A model generated the notes under the pieces. That model ran no database searches, had not been told where the DNA came from, and saw nothing but the letters and a program-made list of their open reading frames with translations. This document shows positions 49,219 through 62,900 of a DNA stretch of 64,000 nt, one piece after another. The stretch lies in contig OX485803.1 of NCBI GenBank assembly GCA_950295325.1, positions 77,141,554 through 77,205,553 on the forward strand. Direction: 5' to 3'. This DNA is from Polytrichum commune (Eukaryota > Streptophyta > Polytrichopsida > Polytrichales > Polytrichaceae). Both the position numbers and the translations under genes were made by a program. Numbering within the stretch: position 1 is the first letter of the stretch; each line of letters opens with the position of its first letter.

Positions 49219-49442
49219 AATATTTGGTTAAAGGACGTCTGGCATGGGTCTCATTACTGAGTTGTATAATGAGGATGTGACAGTGGTCTCCTCAAGAACG
49301 GACCTCGCTAGAGTCTGCAACTCTTTTTAGTCCAAACTCTACTCCACCCGGGACATGGATGGACAATGTGACAACTGTTGCGCAGAGATGCTAAGTTGGA
49401 TCCCAAATAAAATTTCCAAAGATGCTTAGAAGGTGTTGAAGA

Positions 49443-49938
49443 CCCAGGTACGCAACTCCCATATTATACGCAGGGGGCATCGTACTTAAAACGGCTTAGA
49501 GGACGGCTTTTGTAAAAATTATATCAAATTAAAATGATCAAAAAGTTGGGTGAAGACCAAATTAAATAAAATGAGATGAAAAAAAAGTTGGGTTGCATAT
49601 TTATTAAGCCTCCATTAAAATTATAAGCCACGAATAGTTGCCTCCCATTAAAATTATAAGTCATTCACAATGTTAAATTTTTATTAAAAAGTCCAAAAAT
49701 TTGGGTAGTTTGACCTATGGTACCTGTATTAAAAAAAATCATATAATTAGGTTTTTAATGCAATTATATGCTTCAAAATATATTCATTTCCTATATATGA
49801 TTACATTTTTTGATTCCTTGTTAGAAGGGCTACAAGGGTTTCCTACATTAAAACAAATTGTATCACTCAATATTGGACTAAAACGCATTATAAGTGATTA
49901 TAATCAAGACCATATAATATGGGAGTTGCGTACCTGGG
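49443..49938. mobile_element. hAT-like MITE 1 inserted in the L1 relic
   Basis: The ends are CCCAGGTACGCAACTCCC and its reverse complement, about 26 bp inverted in total. Both sides carry the 8-bp duplication GTTGAAGA (49435-49442 and 49939-49946). 496 bp, no coding region. Confidence 0.85.
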
Positions 49939-49960
49939 GTTGAAGATTTCCATCACCGAA

Positions 49961-50521
49961 CATGGGTAGGTCACTTAGTGCATTTTAAAAACGACGTGCG
50001 GCATAATATAGAGAGGATTAAAATCATTTGAAATAAAAATTATAAAGGAATTCCAAATAATGAAGGGGCCATTAAATGTAGACAATCTCATTATAAGTAA
50101 GTTAGATGGACATAAAATGTGGGCCATTATTTTTTTGTAAAATTAATATAGGGGCTGAAGATAAGGATCTTAGAAGGTATGTTTAGTATGTTTGCTATGG
50201 TCTCCTATGTGTTTTCTTCATAACTTTGTTTGCAATGGTATTATTGTTTGCACCCTTCTTTGTTTCCATGGTTTCCCTTAACACTCGTCAATGCGTTAGG
50301 AAGTAGATTAGCTTTTATTACTTAAAAGGAATATAGAGTACAAAAAATTGCAGTGACTTGGACAATATAAGTAATGGAAGGGTGCAAACAAATGGGCCAT
50401 TTTTGAAATTTAAGTAATTATAGGGAGGCTTTAATTCAGCCCTTGAAGGTAAATAGCCCCAAAACAAAAAACCCCCAGCCGCACGTGGTGCACAAAAATG
50501 CCTTAGAGTGACCTACCTGTG
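49961..50521. mobile_element. hAT-like MITE 2 inserted in the L1 relic
   Basis: The ends are CATGGGTAGGTCACT and, reverse complemented, CACAGGTAGGTCACT. The 8-bp duplication TCACCGAA lies at 49953-49960 and 50522-50529. Removing both MITEs restores an L1 reading frame across the site (KISITEEQLISSY). Confidence 0.85.
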
Positions 50522-51480
50522 TCACCGAAGAGCAACTCATTTCAAGCTATAGAAAAGTTAGGGATGTATGACTCCTTTATTCTCATGGTTAGAATCATAT
50601 TCAAAGATGTTCCGATATTTGTCAATATCAACAACCAATCAATAAAACCCTATGAACTACATAGGTCTCCATTAAGGGTGTCAATTGGACCCTTACCTTT
50701 TCATTGTAGTTGTAGTAGCTCTGAATACGGCAGTCAATGAAAGGAGACGCCTTATGCAAAGTATCTCTCTTCCTCATAGCAACATCCAACAAATTATTAG
50801 TCAGTATGTCCATGATGCTCCTTCGTAGTGAAAGCAAATGAATATAGCATTGACAATGTTGTTGGGTGTCTCGACAAGTTTGGACTTGCTTCTAGGTTGG
50901 AGACCAATTGGACTAAGAGTGTAGCATACTAATGCGGCCCTGGCATTCCACTAGGGTGGGTGAGGAAGCACTGATGGAACATGGCTCTTTCTAGTGACCT
51001 TTCTAAATTCCTTGGTACTTCATTTCGCCTACAACTTGACTTGAAGAATATTAACCAATTTTTGATATGTCGTATCAAGACCAAACTTCAGTATTGGAAT
51101 TCTGCACACTTGTCGCTTGTTGGTAGAAGCCTCATTATGAACCAGGTGTTGTGGACTATTTGTGCCAACGGAATAACCTCATTTTTAACAACACTTCATG
51201 GCTTGTGGAAAAGATGCACCAAGTCGTGGGGATGCTCTACTTGATTATGGCCGAATTGAGTGGCAAGATACGCTCAAGGACCTTCAAAAAGCTCTCAATG
51301 TTGCGTATCAAGATATTCTTGATGAACTTGATTCAGTTTGGTGTGTTAAAGGACTTATTGTCACTCATAGCAATTTAATGGTTACTTGGAAGAATCGGGC
51401 CTGGATGGCATTATTTCTTGATTTCCTCACAACCCTTTTTTTGGGGTTTTTCCCAAGGTGGTTAAAAATAATCTTCATAT

Positions 51481-52474
51481 TATGCCATGTTAATTCTATT
51501 AACTAGTCTATGTATTAGAACTATAAAGATTTAAATAATAATAGGGGTCTAAAATTATACTCGTGTGGTTTTCTAATTGTTACACATAATAATCTTCCCC
51601 AGGGTCTTATTTCCTCAAATGACGTATTTGTGTACTTGTGACCCAAAATGAACCAATTTTTTCTTCATAAGGAGCTTTCAGTTCTATTACAAATGTTCTA
51701 AAAATTCGTGTCCAACCGGTGAATGTACTTCATCACCACTTGAAGCAATGGAAATACAAAACCCTTGATAATATGAGGTTTCCATGTCCAATTTGTACTT
51801 CTCAATAAATAAAATTTCTAAATAGACTTATAAAGAAGAAATTCATGTAGTTTTGAAATGACTTCGACCTATAATGTCCCAAAATGCATAAGATTTGCAC
51901 ATCAAATCACAACCAAATGAACTTCATAGGAAGAAAACACATGTCCTTAAATAGTATTAATTGTCATTCAAACTAATGTTTTTTTCTTCTATATTATTCA
52001 CAAATAGCCATAATTTGCTCTCATGCTTTGATATACTCCAAGTCTACAAAGCAGTGGAGCACCAAAGTTCCAACCTAAAGGTATGCAATCTTTGATTTGT
52101 GATTCTAAAAAAATTAGTTCAAACTGGAATGTGTTTGCATGGAGTTTACCAAGTTATTTGAGAGAAAATTTTGGATGATTCTGATCTTTAGAACGTTATC
52201 AACAACCTACTTCACAAAGTTTTAAGTTTCTACACTTGGAACGTTCATAGCATTTGAACAATGTGTTTTACTATGTGGAAAAGACCTAAACCTTTAGGAA
52301 TTAATCTAAAATTTTGCAAAATTAAATAAGAGAAATTGCACACATGTCAAGAAGCAATTAATAGGTAATTACTTCTAATTTATTAAGTTTTCATCTTGAA
52401 CAAAGAGCACACAAACAAGTGGGATCTACATATTGAAAGTAACAAGAAAGCCCAAAGTTATGGACATGTTCGCA
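51481..52474. other. Intergenic, no gene recognised
   Basis: AT-rich sequence downstream of the L1 relic with no supported coding region. Confidence 0.4.
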
Positions 52475-52696
52475 TTAGGCATCATGCCCAATATAGAGTT
52501 GCATGGGGTGATCAATCTTGTGAGACTTTGGGAGTCGGTCTGCATTTGCTCCATCATGGCAAGGTTCACACAAATCGAAGTCTGCACACTCTTCACAATG
52601 CCACCGTTGATTTTCAATGTGCATGGAACACCCTTCGCACAAATGTCGACTTGGTTCCCACATTGGGTTGCTCTTGTTGGCGCTATCCTCCTGCAT
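52475..52696 (-). pseudogene. Isolated ZZ-type zinc-finger exon
   Basis: The minus-strand translation has the full ligand pattern of a ZZ finger: CEGC, then CEEC ten residues later, the DFDLCEPC block, and a final HKIDH pair, with the conserved RWHC and DFDLC text. ZZ fingers bind peptide or histone tails, or act as protein-interaction modules, for example in CBP/p300-type acetyltransferases and some ubiquitin ligases. The exon has a plausible acceptor (TTATGCAG before GAGGATAGC, near 52693) and ends in a stop after GHDA. No neighbouring exons of such a protein are visible, so it is probably a duplicated or captured gene fragment. Confidence 0.7.
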
Positions 52697-52885
52697 AACA
52701 ACACTTTTGACTCAATTTGTTGGTCGTATCTACAAATTTGCCCATTGCTATGGCAACATGAGAATACTGTAGTATGTTGTCAACTTGTAAATGTCATGGT
52801 TCTTTCATAGTTCTCTACCTTCATTAAAACAACTTGGATTATAGAATTTCAAGAAGAAAATAAAATGAAGGGATTTCTTCTTCTT

Positions 52886-52916
<31 letters not shown>

Positions 52917-53934
52917 ATGCATAGTTCACATCCATAATGTCCAATTTAACAATCAAATCCATGCAATAAATGCATATGTTTCCTATCCTATAATTCTTTC
53001 CCTTGTCATAAATGTGGAAGAAATTAGGATATAGGTTGTGCAACTAAATCAGTGAAGAAATTGAAGTTTTTTTTATCTAGGTTAGGAGAGGAGAGTATGT
53101 AATATGATTGTTGCAAAAGAAATTCTATTGGAGGAATAGAAAACATGGCTCAAGTTCAAAAACATGTGATGGTCACCTCATGAATTACTAGCGGAAAGCT
53201 TTCATTGTGAATATTTTCTTCATGTCATATAGTCAATCGTGCTCAGACATGAGATTTATTAAATGTATATGATTCTTAGCCTATATATTGCAAAGCAATA
53301 TTGATGAGACCTTGGCAAACATACATATAGTTAGATAGAGACGTCGACTTCCCACGACAAGTGTAAATGAAGAGCCTCTTTACCCAAGGGCTATACTCCG
53401 GTTGACACAATTTATATTTCACCAAGGGGGGAGGAGGAACATCCTCTAAGTTTTGTGTACATGTGCCTCAACCATATATTATTATGGACGCTAATATGTT
53501 AGATTCTAGGACTTTTTTAGTCCTTTGAATTTTAAACAATGTCACTTTGATACATTTTAACGTACAACTTGACTAATTATAAAACTCGGGACCCTTGTAT
53601 TTCCAACATGCTACTTGAGACCCATAATACCCGACATTGAAATTATATTTTCTCACTCAAAGTAATCAAATAAATGAAGAACGAGTTTTGGCATTTTGAA
53701 ATATTTGGGTCACATTTAGCATGTATCAAATTATTGCCACATAAAACATGACATGTTTATTCTCCAACTTTGAATTTATAATAACAATTTTCTTATTTCA
53801 AAGTTGTGTCATGTGCAAAGCTTGATATGTATATAATTATCATTAGTTACTTAATGTTTTGTTAAACCAAATGAGGCATACCAACTTGTGTCTACCATTA
53901 GCTTTTATAAATCAACAAATCAAACCATAATGGG
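52697..53934. other. Intergenic with (CTT)n microsatellite
   Basis: (TTC)n lies at about 52876-52915. The rest has no supported gene and forms the 3' flank of the TNL gene. Confidence 0.5.
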
Positions 53935-56900
53935 TTATTTTGATTTGTTGGAACTTACCTCAACCGTGGTACAAGAGATTTTCATGGGGTCTTCAATGCT
54001 TTGTATGCTCACATTGTTTTCGTTTTTAGAATTGTCACCCAATACCAACCTAGAAAACATCTTGTTCATCATCTCTTGTGGCATGGTGTTGCTCGTACTT
54101 CCAACATGCCCACCCCCTTTCACCGTCATTTGCACCTCTCCTACCTCCCATTTGGAAGTATACACGACACACACTGCAACTTCCTTCACAATATTTGTCC
54201 AACCAAGATATTTGGATGTTGCATACAAACATATCTTATCCCCACACTTTGAATTACACACCAATGAGTTGCCTCTCCGCAATGTGCATATATACACTTG
54301 ATCTTCACTATCAGCATGTCGTAGGTTGAAAAGTTCATAGTTCTCAATTTGCACATTGTCTCGAATAAGCCGTGCCTCTATGGAACAACGAGAATCATAA
54401 CGTCCGTGCTTGTTGATGTGCTTGGACCAACCTTGGTCGTGTGCTACGATGAAAAAAATGATAGCCAAGCACTCCTCTTCATTGGCGATGATGAAATCTG
54501 TGCAACGTTTTGTGTCGCACTCCACATGTATTGGTCTTTGTGTTAAACCCATGCTTGCAACTGGAAAAGAATTATCGTAGTAGCTAATAATTTGACAACT
54601 TGGTTCCATCTGCAATTTCATCAAAGACAAAGAATTAATCTCCTTAACCTTCAACCTTGCACGATCCATACTAATTTCTAAAACTTTGAAAGCACACATC
54701 AAACATGCATTGGGACACAATGATTTATCATTGCATATAACCTTTGTTATAATATTTGATTTGATCCATTTAAAATATTGATACGAATGGACCACAACAA
54801 TCAATGCATTTCCAATAAGATCCACTATCAATTTAATGCTTAACTAAAATATGCAATCAAGGGTTCAAGTTTAGATTGATCACAATACTTAATACAATGT
54901 GAAACTAATACTTACCTTTCTCCAATCATTGTCGTACAAAATGGAAACACTACTTCCACTTAGGTAACACCTTTCCAGGACCACATTTGAGGACAATACA
55001 GAAGAACATTGTAATGTGCTACAACCCGAGAGATTGAGCTCTTTTAAAGCTTCCAAGGACTCTAAGTCATATAAGTGTTTCAATGCTTCACAATTGCAAA
55101 GTGATAAAAATGTGAGCTTCTTCAATTTAGCAATTGATGGAATGAATGCGAGCTTACGACATGCCCCAAGATCAAGGACCTCCAAGGTCTTCGGAAGGCC
55201 TTCAATGGTGGTCAAGTTCCTACAATGTGACATGTTCAAATACTGTAAAGAACCCAAGTTCTCCAATACTTTAGGGGATATCACGATTCGATTGTATTGC
55301 AAATTGAGGTGTGTAAGGGATGTCAATAGACCAAACTGTAAATCACTTCTTGCAATATCCTTGAGCGAACAACCATGAAGATTAAGTGTAGTTAGAGCTT
55401 GTAGTTCTCCAAAGCCTTTTGGGACCTCAATAAGGTCACGACTATAAACCAAGTGCAATGTTTTTAATTGCTTGAGGGAACAAAAACCATCCGGTAGATT
55501 TTGTAATAGATTGTTATGTTCAAGCCTCAACTCCATCAACTTTGTAAAATGTTTGATACATGATGGGAGGCTTTGGACTTTGCTAGAAGACATTTCAAAA
55601 TGATTTAACATCAGCAACCCAGTAATGCTCAAGGGCAATTCCTCCAAATATTTGAAATTTGTCAATGTCAAACGTGTCAAATTGGACAATTCTGAGAATG
55701 AGTCCGGCAATTTGGAGATGGTGGGTTTGTGATGATTGGCACCCAAGTCAATATCCAACCGTAGAAGGTTACGAAGATGGCCAAAGTCATCTGGGAGAGC
55801 TTGAAGTGGACATCCATCCAATGTCAAGGAGAGTAACCTTTGGAGTCCCATCATGGATGAAGGCAATTCTTGCAAATCTTTGAATTTTTTTATTGTCAAA
55901 CGTGTTATGTTGGACAATTTCGAGAATGAGTCTGGCAATTTGGAGATGGTGGGTTTGTGATAATTGGCACCCAAGTCAATATCCAACCGCAGAAGGTTAC
56001 GAAGATGGCCAAAGTCATCTGGGAAAGCTTGAAGTGGACATCCATGCAATTCAAAGAAGCATAACCTTTGGAGTCCCATCATGGATGAAGGCAATTCTTG
56101 CAAATCTTTGAAATTTTTCAATGTCAAATTTGTCAGATTGGACAATTCCGAGAATGAGTCCGGCAATTTGGAGATGGTGGGTTTGTCAGGATTGGCACCC
56201 AAGTCAATATGCAACCGCTGAAGGTTACGAAGATGGCCAAAGTCATCTGGGAGAGCTTGAAGTGGACATCCATGCAATGTCAAGGAGAGTAACCTTTGGA
56301 GTCCCATCATGGATGAAGGCAATTCTTGCAAATCTTTGAAATTTTTTATTGTCAAACGTGTTAAATTGGACAATTCCAAGAATGAGTCTGGCAATTTGGA
56401 GATGGTGGGTTTGTGATAATTGGCACCCAAGTCAATATCCAACCACAGAAGGTTACGAAGATGGCCAAAGTCATCTGGGAAAGCTTGAAGTGGACATCCA
56501 TGCAATATCAAGGAGTCCAACCTTTGGAGTCCCATCATGGATGAAGGCAATTCCTCCAAATATTTGAAATTTCTCAATGTCAAACGTGTCAAATTGGACA
56601 ATTCCGAGAATGAGTCCGGCAATTTGGAGATGGTGGGTTTGTGATGATTGGCACCCAAGTCAATATCCAACTGCTGAAGGTCATGAAGATGGCCAAAGTC
56701 ATATGGGAGAGCTTGAAGTGGACATCCATGCAATGTCAAGGAGTGTAACCTTTGGAGTCTCATCATGGATGAAGGCAATTCTTGCAAATCTTTGAATTTT
56801 TTTATTGTCAAACGCGTTAAATTGGACAATTCCGAGAATGAGTCTGGCAATTTGGAGATGGTGGGTTTGTGATAATTGGCATCTAAGTCAATATCCAACC

Positions 56901-59900
56901 GCAGAAGGTTACGAAGATGGCCAAAGTCATATGGGAAAGCTTGAAGTGGACATCCATGCAATATCAAGGAGTGTAACCTTTGGAGTCCCATCATGGATGA
57001 AGGCAATTCCTCCAAATATTTGAAATTTCTCAATGTCAAACGTGTCAAATTGGACAATTCTGAGAATGAGTCTGGCAATTTGGAGATGGTGGGTTTGTGA
57101 TGATTGGCACCCAAGTCAATATCCAACCGTAGAAGGTTACGAAGATGGCCAAAGTCATCTGGGAGAGCTTGAAGTGGACATCCATGCAATGTCAAGGAGA
57201 GTAACCTTTGGAGTCCCATCATAAATGAAGGCAATTCTTGCAAATCTTTGAAATTTCTCATTGTCAAATCTGTTAAATTGGACAATTTCGAGAATGAGTC
57301 CGACAATTTAGAGATGGTGGGTTTGTCATGATTGGCACCCAAGTCAATATCCAACCACTCAAGGTTACGAAGATGGCCAAAGTCATCTGGGAGAGCTTGA
57401 AGTGGACATCCATGCAATGTCAAGGAGCGTAACTTTTGGAGTCCCATCATGGATGAAGGCAATTCCTGCAAATATTTGAAATTTTTCAATGCCAAATCTG
57501 TTAAATTGGACAATTCCGAGAATGAGTCCGGCAATTTGGAGATGGTGGGTTTGTGATGATTGGCACCCAACGGAATATACAAGCATCGAAGGTTACGAAG
57601 TCGGCCAAAATCATCTGGGAGAGCTTGAAGTGGACATCCATGCAATTCAAAGAAGCATAACCTTTGGAGTCCCATCATGGATGAAGGCAATTCTTGCAAA
57701 TCTTTGAAATTTTTCAATGTCAAATTTGTCAGATTGGACAATTCCGAGAATGAGTCCGGCAATTTGGAGATGGTGGGTTTGTCAGGATTGGCACCCAAGT
57801 CAATATGCAACCGCTGAAGGTTACGAAGATGGCCAAAGTCATCTGGGAGAGCTTGAAGTGGACATCCATGCAATGTCAAGGAGTGTAACCTTTGGAATCC
57901 CATCATGTATGAAGGCAATTCTTGCATATCTTTGAAATTTATCATTCTCAAATCTATTAAATTGGACAATTCCGAGAATGAGTCCGGCAATTTGGAGATG
58001 GTGGGTTGGTGATGATTGGCACCCAACGCAATATCCAAGCATTGAAGGTTACGAAGTCGGCCAAAATCATCTGGGAGAGCTCGAAGTGGACAGCTGTCTA
58101 TTGTCAAGGATATCAAGTTTATGAGTCCAACTATGGTTGACGGCATATCTATAATATAGTTGCACTTTCTCAAATTCAAGTTTTCCAAGTTTGAGAGCTC
58201 TGTAATTGCATTGGATATTTTGGAAGGAGAAGCATAGTTCTTATTATAATTGGGGGTTATAGGTATCGGGCATGCATGATGTTGATCATTCCCAAGAAAA
58301 CCTTCCAAGCTACTATTATGTAGAGTCAATGTCCTCAACCTCTTGAATCCATGTACATTGGAGGGATGTCCTCTACAATTTGTCAATTCCAATACCTCCA
58401 ATGTATCACATAGATATAAAATTGAGGCTTGTGGCATCAAAATAGAATCTTCTTCAATAATGTGGAGCTTCAACACATTGAGATTGTGAAGTTGTTCAAA
58501 ATCCTTTGGAAGGTAATGACATATAGTACCTTGTGCATTGAGCGTTTTCAATTTGGGAAAATGTTTCATAGTAGTGGGTAGTTCATGTAATGCGGTGCAG
58601 TACTCAAGGTTTATATCTTCTAGATTGATTAGATGTGAAAACGTCTTTGGTAACTTTGACAATCCAGAATGACTAGCGTCAAATGTCACCAATCTTTGAA
58701 GGTTTCCAAACAACTTAGGCAAATCTCTCAACATTACACAGTGGCGGAGTTTAATCACTCTAAGGTTGTGTAGGTGGGAAAGGGATTCAGGCAATCCTTC
58801 CAAACACCCGCACCCATATAATGACAAATGCTCAAGCTCTTTAAGGTAGCCGATGGAATCAGGCAAGGTCTTCATAGTACGGCAAAATGCCAAATCCAAC
58901 GTTTGTAGCCTTGATAGACTTCCAATATCTAGAGGGAGTTCTTTCAACATATTACAGTTGTTGAGTAACAATATGCGTAATTGTGGAAAAGGTACCTGAT
59001 GTGCAACATTAAAACCAATTATGTGATATGATCAAAGAGAAAGTTTGGAAAACATTGTTCGAGCATGTTCCATATTCAAATATAACAGATGCATCCAACT
59101 CCATTTGCTACCTAAATGCATATCCCTTCAATTGATATAATAAATCACATATAACTCAATGATTATATATAGTCTTAAATATATAGAAAATTCTATAGAT
59201 AACATAAGGTTCTAATGTCAAAATATTATGGTTTGTGGTGCAAAACAATGGACAATGTTGTAACAAGATAAGCATGTCACATAACCAAATTTGAATATTA
59301 TACCAAAGTCAAAGGCATATATCATATTTTTATAGCAATTATAACCCAAGATGATTGGGGTTCAAAGTGTTGTAATACCTGCTCTCCCGATTTAGTGGGC
59401 CACAACCGAGTCAGATATGGGTTCGAATTTAAATCAAGCACTGCGAGATTGGACAAGTGCATTGTGGATGGTAACTCCAATAGCTTGGAGTTCTCAGACC
59501 ATTTCAACCATCTAAGACTTTTCGGCCATGCCAAAAAATCACCCTCCACATCACATTCTTGTAATATAAGAAACTGCAAACCACACATTGTTGCAAATCT
59601 GCTTGTTGCCACTGTTTCACGAGGTTGGCCTCCGGTTAAATACAATCCTTTAACTCGGTTTGATCCCTGTATTAGTTACAAAGCACAATATAAGAGTGGT
59701 ATGTTCTTTACAAATACATGAGTGTATTAAAAAACATATACACTATGGATTTTGATTAATCATTATTCTACAAAACAACACGGGCATTTGCCCGAATTAG
59801 TCTAAAAGCATTTAGCTCATAGTAGGATGACCTTTGCGGCCCTTAACAACTAATAGACTAGATCTACTTTTAAATTGTCATTCTTATTTGATTCACAACA

Positions 59901-62900
59901 ATGAAGTATTCAACTTACACTAGAGGTGTCCAAAGCACTTCCAAAAACCTCCATCAATGTCAACAAGTGCTTCTACATGATGCTTTGAACTAGACATCTT
60001 GTGAACTATGATTTTTTTCTACATAGATGATATGCCATCCCAAGTATCGTTCATTCCAAAACAAGTAGTCATATATTGGAATGTGAATTTCTAATAATTT
60101 GACAAAGCTTTCTTTATTGAGTTCTCATAATGTTGAATTACCATCCAAAATCTTGAAAATGTTGCATAAACAAGAAATAGTGTTTGAATCAATTATAATA
60201 AGTAAACATTTCCAAAGACATGAAACATTTGTTTTTCCTAATGTCACGATAAAACAATTGGTTAGGTACAATGTAAGCACCACGGGCCTTGGCTTGGTGG
60301 TTAGGGCTCATGGCCCCCAATGAGGAGGTTGTGGGTCCTATTCCCCATGCCGGCGTGGTGCTCACCACCTTAGTCCACCCAACTATGGTGGGGGGTCCTT
60401 GGACCTTGTTGTATGGGTACCTCAAAGCCCTTTGGGGGGATACCATGTCCGGTATCTTCAAGGCACTAGTGGCTAGCTAGGAACTAGTATAGTGTGTCAC
60501 TATAGTGTCCATCCTCGAAAGGGGAGAGTAGTATTGTCCCAATGTCCCCTTGTCCAATGGGCATCGGGTCATTGGCATTACGAACGGACACTTCATTCAC
60601 GCCGGCCCCTTGCTAAAAAGGGACCGGAGTTTCTATCTATCTAGGTACAATGTAGTACATAACATTATTCATACCCATAACAATGTTTTGTGGAACTAAC
60701 TGTTTTTTGTGGATTATTTCCCACATTCATACTAAATGTGGGGAATATTCTGCAAAATACTGTCAGTCATACAGAACATTGTTATGGATCTGAATGATGT
60801 TATGTTAGCATCCAAAAGTGTAACTTACTTGGTTTCCCTCCACCACGCTCCTTGAGGTCTCGGGATTCCACAAGTGGCTTTGCTCTCCAACAACATTTGA
60901 TTGCCTCATCACCACCTCCTTTCCCATATCACATAAAATGTCATGCATTGATATTTTGTGCTCATCACCATTTATTTTTATCAAGGACTTGTCCCTCAGT
61001 ATACGCAATGACAATTGTGGAGACCTGTATGAATGACAAGATTCCCATATCTTCATAGCATAGTTTTCGTCCTTGCCTGCTAAAAAACAACTTATGTCAA
61101 GAAACATTTCTTTTTCTTGGCTATTAAGAGAGTCATAGCTTATTTTGAGCTTGTTTGAAATGTCAACATTCATCCCCAAATCCTTGCTTGCTTGATGCCA
61201 ATATATGACATCATTTGGGGTTTTCTTGTCATACAAAAAAGCTCCCATGACCTCCAATGCCAATGGAAGCCCACCACAAGCTTGAACAACATGCTTCGCA
61301 AGATCATGAAAACCGTCACTTGGTTCCTCACTACAAAATGCATGCCAATTGAATAGCCTTGACGATTCAATAAAGGACAATTCTTTAACTTCATATAATG
61401 CATTTTCATCTTGTCCTTGAGTGATGTTGTTCAACAAATTTCGATCTCGGGATGTTACAAAAACACAACTACCCAAACCCAAGGTCTTGATTTGAGGTAT
61501 GAGAGAGTCAAATTGGCTTCTATTGTTTATGTCATCAATGATAATCAATACTCGCCGACTACCTAGCCGGTCAAACCAATAAGAAACATATTCTTTGTTG
61601 TTCTTGAGATCTTTTTGGAACATGTCATGTACCAATTGTTTTTGTATATCCAAAATAGAATTTTCCTTCACATCTTTCAAGAAGCATAGGCATTGAAATC
61701 TTTCACGTTGCTTTACAAAGTGGTTGTACACTTCTATGGCAAGGGTGGTTTTCCCTATGCCACCCATACCTACAATGCCCATAATCTTAACAACATTGTC
61801 TTGAATCATGTCCATTCTGTCAACCACATCTTTTGTAGACTCTTCCAATGCCACTCGATGACGAGGACTTGGTACATATTGGTATGGAGATAAAACATCT
61901 AGAACCGCATTCACAATTCTTTTCTTGAGTTTGGCTTCATCTCTACAAATGGAAATGATGCCACTTGGTTAAAATATCCTTCAAAACATAAAATCAATGA
62001 CTATGAATTTGTTGAATTATGTTGGAAAACTTACTTGACATTAAAACAACAACTATGTGGAAAGGTCACATATGCTTGAGTTTTGATATTGTAAACTCAC
62101 CCATTGACCTCTGTAAGCATAAATCCTGTGATATTGGCAACCTCCAAGAGAGCAACCTTCCACCGTATGATGTCTTCTTCCCGCCCTTTTGTTTTATGCT
62201 TCATAAATGCATTTGCAAATGGTCCATCATGGGGCCGACGTAGATGCATTGGATCAATATCAAAATATATTGGTAGGATTGGTTTTCCGCTCTTGAGCAT
62301 ATCACACAATTCGTTAAGACAATATTTGGATTCAGCGTAACGCTTTGAGAATATGGCAACATGAACACCAACTGCATTTAGTGCCTCATTAATGGAATGA
62401 AAGGCATGGTGCCCCTTTACTAGGGATTTTGCATCGAGAAAGGGATTGAGTCCGGCAGAGATGAGAGCTTCATTGAGGTGGCTAACAAACGTTAACTTTA
62501 CATCAGGTCCTCGATGGTTCAAGAAAACATTATATTTTTTGTAAGATTGAAAGTTTTTAAAAGAATCATCATCTAACAAAAGTCTTTGTTGGTTGTCCAA
62601 CACGCTTGTTGATGGGCCTGCATCAAAATCCCTTTGGTGCTCCGGATTGGTACCCCCATCATGAAGATATTGTAAAGCATGTCCTTCACTTGGGAAGCCT
62701 TGCAATGTCTTTTGGACCATATGCTTTTGAAAACTATTTGCAATCGGCAAGTCTGGTGAAGAATCTTTGACTTGCAAATTTTGTTGCAAAGCACTTGTTG
62801 TGTCGTTCAATGAAAGAGATGTGTGACCAAGTTCTTGAATACTCCAATGTCTCCCACAAATCCAGTGTAATATGTTCGCTACAAACGACCAACAATGCTC

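Larger units (their letters stand above)
47826..51480 (+). pseudogene. Decayed plant L1 (LINE) retrotransposon
   Basis: An endonuclease-type start is at about 47980-48300 (SINVRGLNQDQKVGIIRDYL, DVMYLQEHKL), with GDFNNGGEH further on. Reverse-transcriptase blocks follow: a WIEFGDRTNT variant near 49160, a SITEEQL block that spans the MITE insertions, an SFILMVRIIFKDV region near 50570, and the C-terminal KFLGTSFRLQLDLKNINQFL and LSLVGRSLIMNQVLWT blocks near 51010-51160. Many stops and frame changes are present. L1 elements copy themselves by target-primed reverse transcription in the nucleus; this copy cannot. It is interrupted by two MITEs and a short AAT/ATT microsatellite (49188-49217). Confidence 0.8.

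Noticed and set aside
55659-57935. Regularly spaced ~72-codon plus-strand frames with almost the same protein
   Set aside because: They are antisense shadows of the 228-bp LRR units on the minus strand; their spacing is exactly 228 bp.
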